In this document: one piece after another, positions 5,985 through 9,146 of the stretch | How positions within the stretch are numbered: the first letter of the stretch is position 1 | Layout: every line of letters starts with the position of its first letter | DNA from: Geobacter sp. | GTDB lineage: Bacteria; Desulfobacterota; Desulfuromonadia; Geobacterales; Pseudopelobacteraceae | Length of the DNA: 9,146 nucleotides | NCBI GenBank assembly: GCA_027346925.1 | Contig: DAIERH010000082.1 | Span: forward strand, 1 to 9,146 | Reading direction: 5' to 3' | Position numbers and translations under genes: made by a program | Notes under the pieces: generated by a model | What the model saw: the letters and a program-made list of their open reading frames with translations, nothing else | What the model was told of the DNA's origin: nothing | Databases searched by the model: none

Positions 5985-6002
5985 ATGGGGTTTTATCCCC
6001 AT
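5985..6002. promoter_or_regulatory. Inverted repeat in the yceH-ybhG divergent region
   Basis: ATGGGG (5985-5990) and CCCCAT (5997-6002) form a perfect 6-bp inverted repeat with a 6-nt TTTTAT centre. It lies between the yceH -10 and the candidate -35 of the exporter operon, a place where a repressor could act on both. E. coli ybhGFSR is controlled by a TetR-family regulator, but no such gene is in this window, so any link is speculative. Confidence 0.3.
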
Positions 6003-6016
6003 CACCGAGAGCCCGC

Positions 6017-6045
6017 TTGACAGGGCCCAAAAGAGAGGGCATTAA
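6017..6045 (+). promoter_or_regulatory. Candidate promoter of the exporter operon
   Basis: A consensus -35 (TTGACA, 6017-6022) is followed at 17 nt by a poor -10 (CATTAA, 6040-6045, 3 of 6). A promoter with a weak -10 often depends on an activator, but the match may also be chance. It lies 44 bp before the adaptor start codon. Confidence 0.35.
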
Positions 6046-6062
6046 CAGAGGAGATAAACTGC

Positions 6063-6089
6063 GTGGCTGCATCGAGAAAGGATTGCTGA
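6063..6089 (+). CDS. Possible 8-codon leader peptide coupled to the adaptor gene
   Basis: A GTG start at 6063, with an AGGAG site about 9 nt upstream, encodes only eight residues (MAASRKDC if GTG is read as Met). It ends in a TGA at 6087-6089 that overlaps the ATG of the adaptor as TGATG. Overlap of this type supports translational re-initiation. The adaptor has its own AAAGGA site, so the mini-frame is not needed for its translation. Frames this short occur often by chance, and confidence is low. Confidence 0.2.
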   Translation: MAASRKDC

Positions 6090-7075
6090 TGATACGGAAG
6101 GTGTTGCTTCCGGCCGTGGTCGCTCTGGCCGTGATCGCCGGCGTACTGGTCATGCTGCGCCGCATGCCGAAACAGACGGGCGAACTCAAGGTGTCCGGCA
6201 CCATCGAGGTCACCTCGGTGGAGTTGTCGTTCAAGGTAGCCGGTCGCATGGGGCAACGCCTGGTGGATGAAGGGGAGTTGGTACGGACCGGGCAGGTTGT
6301 GGCCCGGCTGGAGGACGACGAACTGCGGGAGGAGCGCAACTCACGGGCCGCCGAGGAGCGCGCCGCCCGTGCGGCCCTGGCCGACCTTGAGGCGGGCAGC
6401 CGTCGCGAGGAGATCGCCCAGGCCGAGGCCGCCCTGGCCCGCATGAAGGCCGATGCCGAAAAGCTGGCCAGGGATAGCGTCCGCATGGAGGCGCTCTTTC
6501 GGCGCGAGGTGATCCCCCAAAAGGACCTGGACGCGGCACGGGCCGGGCGGGACGCCTCGGCCGCCGCGGTACGGGAGGCGGAAGAACACCTGAGACTGCT
6601 GAGGATCGGTCCCCGGCCGGATGCCGTGCGCCAGGCCAGGGCCAAGGCGGAGTCGGCAGGTGCGGCTCTGGCCGTGGCCGAGACGAGGCTCTCCCAAGGC
6701 GTTCTGGAGGCACCTCTGAGCGGCCTCGTGCTGGCCAAGCACGCCGAACCGGGCGAGATGCTGGCTGCGGGCAGCCCGGTGGTCACGGTGGGCCGGATGG
6801 ATGAGGTATGGCTGCGGGCCTATATCCCCGAGGGGGAACTGGGCAGGGTCAAGGTGGGACAGAAGGCTCGAGTTACGACCGATACCTGGCCGGGCAGGGT
6901 CTTTGAGGGGCGGGTCGGCTTCATCTCGGCCGAGGCCGAGTTCACCCCCAAGAACGTGCAGACCGAGAAGGAACGGGTCAAGCTGGTCTATCGCATCAAG
7001 ATATTCCTGGCCAATCCGCGGATGGAGCTGAAACCGGGCATGCCGGCCGACGCGGCGATCAACACAACGCCATAA
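6089..7075 (+). CDS. ybhG: HlyD/membrane-fusion adaptor of a YbhG-type ABC exporter
   Basis: A 328-residue periplasmic adaptor anchored by one N-terminal membrane helix (about 5-23), with no lipobox. A half-lipoyl motif (VSGTIEVTSVELSFKVAGR, 35-53, and following residues) and its partner (LEAPLSGLVLAKHAEPGEML, 206-225) flank a long alpha-helical coiled-coil hairpin (about 85-200). A beta-barrel domain with AEFTPKNVQTEKERVKLVYR (282-301) follows. SRREEIAQAEAAL and the AEFTPK segment closely recall E. coli YbhG. Such adaptors bridge an inner-membrane ABC transporter to an outer-membrane channel; YbhGFSR has been linked to drug export and cation homeostasis. The ATG at 6089 has AAAGGA 6 nt upstream and gives the membrane helix at once. 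The ATPase and permease genes follow on the same strand. No outer-membrane partner is within the window. Confidence 0.9.
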   Translation: MIRKVLLPAVVALAVIAGVLVMLRRMPKQTGELKVSGTIEVTSVELSFKVAGRMGQRLVDEGELVRTGQVVARLEDDELREERNSRAAEERAARAALADLEAGSRREEIAQAEAALARMKADAEKLARDSVRMEALFRREVIPQKDLDAARAGRDASAAAVREAEEHLRLLRIGPRPDAVRQARAKAESAGAALAVAETRLSQGVLEAPLSGLVLAKHAEPGEMLAAGSPVVTVGRMDEVWLRAYIPEGELGRVKVGQKARVTTDTWPGRVFEGRVGFISAEAEFTPKNVQTEKERVKLVYRIKIFLANPRMELKPGMPADAAINTTP

Positions 7076-7144
7076 TTCAGCGCTACCGGCGTTGGCTTGT
7101 CGAAAGCTCCTCGACCCGTCGCTTTCTCCTCGCCGCCTTGGGAT

Positions 7145-7160
7145 CGTCTGAATTCTGACG
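7145..7160. promoter_or_regulatory. Imperfect 16-bp palindrome before the ABC ATPase gene
   Basis: CGTCTGAATTCTGACG is symmetric except for one central T-T pair and lies 22 bp before the ATPase start. It falls in a 107-bp gap between ybhG and the ATPase gene, where no Shine-Dalgarno site or clear promoter is visible. It may be a protein-binding site, a small hairpin, or chance. Confidence 0.25.
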
Positions 7161-7182
7161 TTGTGATCCATTGACAAACATT

Positions 7183-8766
7183 ATGACTATCATCGCTCGA
7201 AACCTTACCCGCCGCTTCGGCGACCTGACCGTCGTGGACTCCCTTTCGCTTTCCGTGGTAGAGGGGGAACTGTTCGGCCTCGTGGGCTCGGACGGGGCCG
7301 GCAAGACCACCACCCTGCGCATGCTGGCCGGGGTGCTGGACCCGAGCGCCGGCGAGCTTAACGTGCTGGGGCGCACCTTCCCGGCCGGTGCCGGGGGGAC
7401 GCGGTCCCATATCGGCTACATGAGCCAGCGCTTCGGACTCTACCCGGACCTGACCGTGGCGGAGAACATCCGCTTCTATGCCGACATCTTCGGCGTGGGG
7501 GCGGCCGAATTCGGGGAGCGCAACGAGCGTCTGCTGGCCTTCAGCGGCCTGGCCCCCTTCACTGCACGCCAGGCGGGCCGCCTTTCGGGCGGGATGAAGC
7601 AGAAGCTGGGGCTGTGCTGCGCCCTGATCCACAAACCGCGGCTGCTGCTCCTGGACGAACCGACCAACGGCGTGGACCCGCTCTCGCGCCGCGATTTCTG
7701 GCGCATCCTGCGGGACCTGCACGTCGAGGGGGTCACGGTTGTGGTGGCCACCGCCTACCTGGACGAGGCCGGCCGCTGCGACCGCGTCGGGTTGCTCCAC
7801 GACGGCCGCCTCATCGCCTGCGGCACTCCTGCGGAGCTGACCAACGGAGGAACGACGTCGTTGGAGGAGTTGGTCATCAGTAAAATTGGTGGAGAGATTT
7901 TACCCCCCTTTATCAAAGGGGAGTCAGGGGGGATTTCATCCCCATCCAGAAAGGCAAATCCCCCTCAATCCTTTAGGCCCGAGACAGGGGTCCCCTTTGT
8001 TAAAGGGGGAAGCATTGAACCACCCGCCGTTTCCCTCGACAAACTCACCAAGCGTTTCGACTCCTTCACCGCCGTTGACGCCATCAGCCTCACGGTACCC
8101 AGAGGGCAGATCTTCGGCTTTCTGGGGCCTAACGGCGCCGGCAAGTCCACCACCATCCGCATGCTGTGCGGCATTCTGCCTCCCACCTCGGGCACGGGGA
8201 CGGTGGCCGGGTTCACAATCGCCGACCAGCCGGAACGGATCAAAGAGAACATCGGCTACATGAGCCAGCGCTTCTCGCTCTACGAGGACCTGACCGTGGA
8301 GGAGAACATCGCCTTCTACGCCGGGGTCTATCGCCTGACAGGCGACAAGCGGCGCGAGCGGAGCGAGTGGGTGATCGCCATGGCCGGCCTGGCGGAGCGG
8401 CGCCGCTCCCTGGCGGGCGAACTCTCAGGCGGCTGGCGCCAGCGCCTGGCCCTGGGGTGCGCCATCCTGCACGAGCCGCCCATCATCTTCCTGGACGAAC
8501 CCACCTCCGGGGTCGATCCCCTTTCCCGCCGCAACTTCTGGGATTTGATCCGCTCCCTGGCAGACGCAGGGGTGACGGTGTTCGTCACCACCCACTACAT
8601 GGACGAGGCCGAATACTGCGACCGCCTGGCCCTGATCTACCGTGGCGAACTGGTGGCCGTGGGCACGCCGGAGGAGTTGAAGCAGGCGCGGATGACGCCC
8701 GGCGGACCGATGCCCACGCTGGAGGATGTGTTCATCGGCCTGATCGAGGAGCGGGACACGGAATGA
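7183..8766 (+). CDS. ybhF: Tandem-domain ABC exporter ATPase (YbhF type) with a repeat-derived linker
   Basis: A 527-residue protein with two complete ABC nucleotide-binding domains, the arrangement of E. coli YbhF (about 578 residues). Domain 1 (about 1-230): Walker A GSDGAGKTT (35-43), Q-loop Gln82, signature LSGGMKQ (134-140), Walker B LLLLDEP with D158/E159. Domain 2 (about 283-527): Walker A GPNGAGKST (315-323), Gln362, signature LSGGWRQ (414-420), Walker B IIFLDEP, and switch His471. In domain 1 the switch histidine position is Ala191 (VVATAYLDEA), so the ATP sites are predicted to be unequal. Residues 237-278 are a Pro/Gly-rich linker encoded by a palindromic repeat element. It should power the ABC-2 permease whose gene overlaps the stop by ATGA. 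The ATG at 7183 is preferred; a TTG at 7171 is the only alternative, and neither has a ribosome binding site. Confidence 0.92.
   Translation: MTIIARNLTRRFGDLTVVDSLSLSVVEGELFGLVGSDGAGKTTTLRMLAGVLDPSAGELNVLGRTFPAGAGGTRSHIGYMSQRFGLYPDLTVAENIRFYADIFGVGAAEFGERNERLLAFSGLAPFTARQAGRLSGGMKQKLGLCCALIHKPRLLLLDEPTNGVDPLSRRDFWRILRDLHVEGVTVVVATAYLDEAGRCDRVGLLHDGRLIACGTPAELTNGGTTSLEELVISKIGGEILPPFIKGESGGISSPSRKANPPQSFRPETGVPFVKGGSIEPPAVSLDKLTKRFDSFTAVDAISLTVPRGQIFGFLGPNGAGKSTTIRMLCGILPPTSGTGTVAGFTIADQPERIKENIGYMSQRFSLYEDLTVEENIAFYAGVYRLTGDKRRERSEWVIAMAGLAERRRSLAGELSGGWRQRLALGCAILHEPPIIFLDEPTSGVDPLSRRNFWDLIRSLADAGVTVFVTTHYMDEAEYCDRLALIYRGELVAVGTPEELKQARMTPGGPMPTLEDVFIGLIEERDTE
7904..8010. repeat. Palindromic GC-rich repeat element inside the ybhF-like gene
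   Basis: The element has inverted arms. Each outer end is itself a palindrome: CCCCTTT-ATC-AAAGGGG at 7905-7921 and CCCCTTT-GTT-AAAGGGG at 7992-8008. Inside them, GGGGGATTT (7928-7936) pairs with AAATCCCCC (7956-7964). The arms differ by 21 nt between inner and outer motifs (27 nt on the right, 6 nt on the left). The motif resembles dispersed, usually intergenic, palindromic repeats of bacterial genomes; this is from memory and its copy number here is unknown. It is read through in frame and encodes a linker rich in Pro, Gly, Ser and Lys, including PPFIKG and a related PFVKGG. Codon use is unlike the flanking GC-rich ATPase sequence. Confidence 0.75.
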
Positions 8767-9146
8767 ACCCACGCCGTCTGAAAGCCGTTGCCAAGAAGGA
8801 GTTCGTGCACGTGCTGCGCGACCCGCGCAGCATGATCATGGGCATCGGCATCCCCCTGCTGCTCCTGTTCCTGTTCGGCTATGCCCTGACACTGGACGTG
8901 GATCGGGTGCCGCTCATCGTGTGGGACCAGTCCCAAACCGTGGAGAGCCGTGATTTGATCAGCCGCTTCAGCGGCTCGCGCTACTTCGACCTGGTCAGCC
9001 GCACCGACACCTACCGCGCCATCGAACAGGCCATCGACCGCCGTGAGGCCCTGATCGCCCTGGTGATCCCGCCCGACTTCGCCCGCCGGCTTTCTCTGGG
9101 GGAGGCGACCTCGGTGCAGGTCATCGTGGACGGCAGCGACCCCAAC
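8763..9146 (+). CDS. ybhS: ABC-2 type permease, YbhS/YbhR-like (3' end beyond window)
   Basis: The first 128 codons of an integral membrane subunit; the frame is still open at the window end. The start overlaps the ATPase stop as ATGA, with a GAGGAG site 11 nt upstream, so translation is coupled. After a basic N-terminus (NPRRLKAVAKKEFVHVLRDP, 2-21) typical of ABC-2 permeases, one membrane helix follows (about 24-44, GIGIPLLLLFLFGYALTL). A long extracytoplasmic loop then begins (LIVWDQSQTVESRDLISRF and onward, with the ALIALVIPPDFARRL motif), as expected for the YhgE/YbhS/YbhR group. It should form the membrane channel with the preceding ATPase and adaptor. Whether it is the ybhS or the ybhR equivalent is assigned only by its being the first permease gene. 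Confidence 0.85.
   Translation, partial: MNPRRLKAVAKKEFVHVLRDPRSMIMGIGIPLLLLFLFGYALTLDVDRVPLIVWDQSQTVESRDLISRFSGSRYFDLVSRTDTYRAIEQAIDRREALIALVIPPDFARRLSLGEATSVQVIVDGSDPN

Noticed and set aside
5542..6786. 414-codon minus-strand open frame spanning yceH and the adaptor gene
   Set aside because: Low-complexity Ser/Ala/Arg-rich translation crossing two genes and a promoter region; an artefact of GC-rich codon structure.
7904..8010. CRISPR array or transposase-bearing insertion sequence at the repeat cluster
   Set aside because: The repeats are inverted rather than regularly spaced direct repeats, there are no spacers, and no transposase frame is present.

Overview
The window looks like a chromosomal stretch from a high-GC deltaproteobacterium, most likely a Geobacter relative (order Geobacterales). 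That placement is an inference from base composition, the protein types and gene order; no rRNA or other phylogenetic marker is present. No tRNA, rRNA, CRISPR array, transposase or phage gene is visible.

Left edge (1-479) is AT-rich and carries no complete convincing gene. On the minus strand it holds a well-formed sigma70-type promoter whose -35 lies inside an 18-bp palindrome, then a roughly 100-nt leader able to fold into two hairpin domains, then a possible start codon for a gene that leaves the window on the left. Positions 410-445 form the terminator of the next leftward gene.

The leftward block (480-4677) reads, in transcription order, dusB (nifR3 type) - ntrB - ntrC - isochorismatase-family hydrolase. 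dusB and ntrB overlap or nearly abut, and ntrC follows ntrB by 31 nt. This is the classical nifR3-ntrB-ntrC arrangement: a tRNA-modification enzyme ahead of a cytoplasmic PAS histidine kinase and its sigma54-dependent response regulator, predicted to control nitrogen assimilation genes. The hydrolase lies 95 bp further on, behind a possible weak terminator.

The 4678-4886 interval is a divergent promoter region. To its right are a short twin-arginine translocase gene (tatA/tatB type) with a strong intrinsic terminator, and, converging on it, a YceH (DUF480) winged-helix gene.

The right part (6089 to the end) is the start of an exporter operon of the E. coli ybhGFSR type: a membrane-fusion/HlyD-like adaptor, a single polypeptide with two ABC ATPase domains, and the first 128 codons of an ABC-2 permease joined by an ATGA overlap. 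The most unusual feature here is a palindromic GC-rich repeat element lying in frame inside the ATPase gene and encoding the linker between the two nucleotide-binding domains. The first of these domains also lacks the switch histidine, so the two ATP sites are predicted to be unequal.
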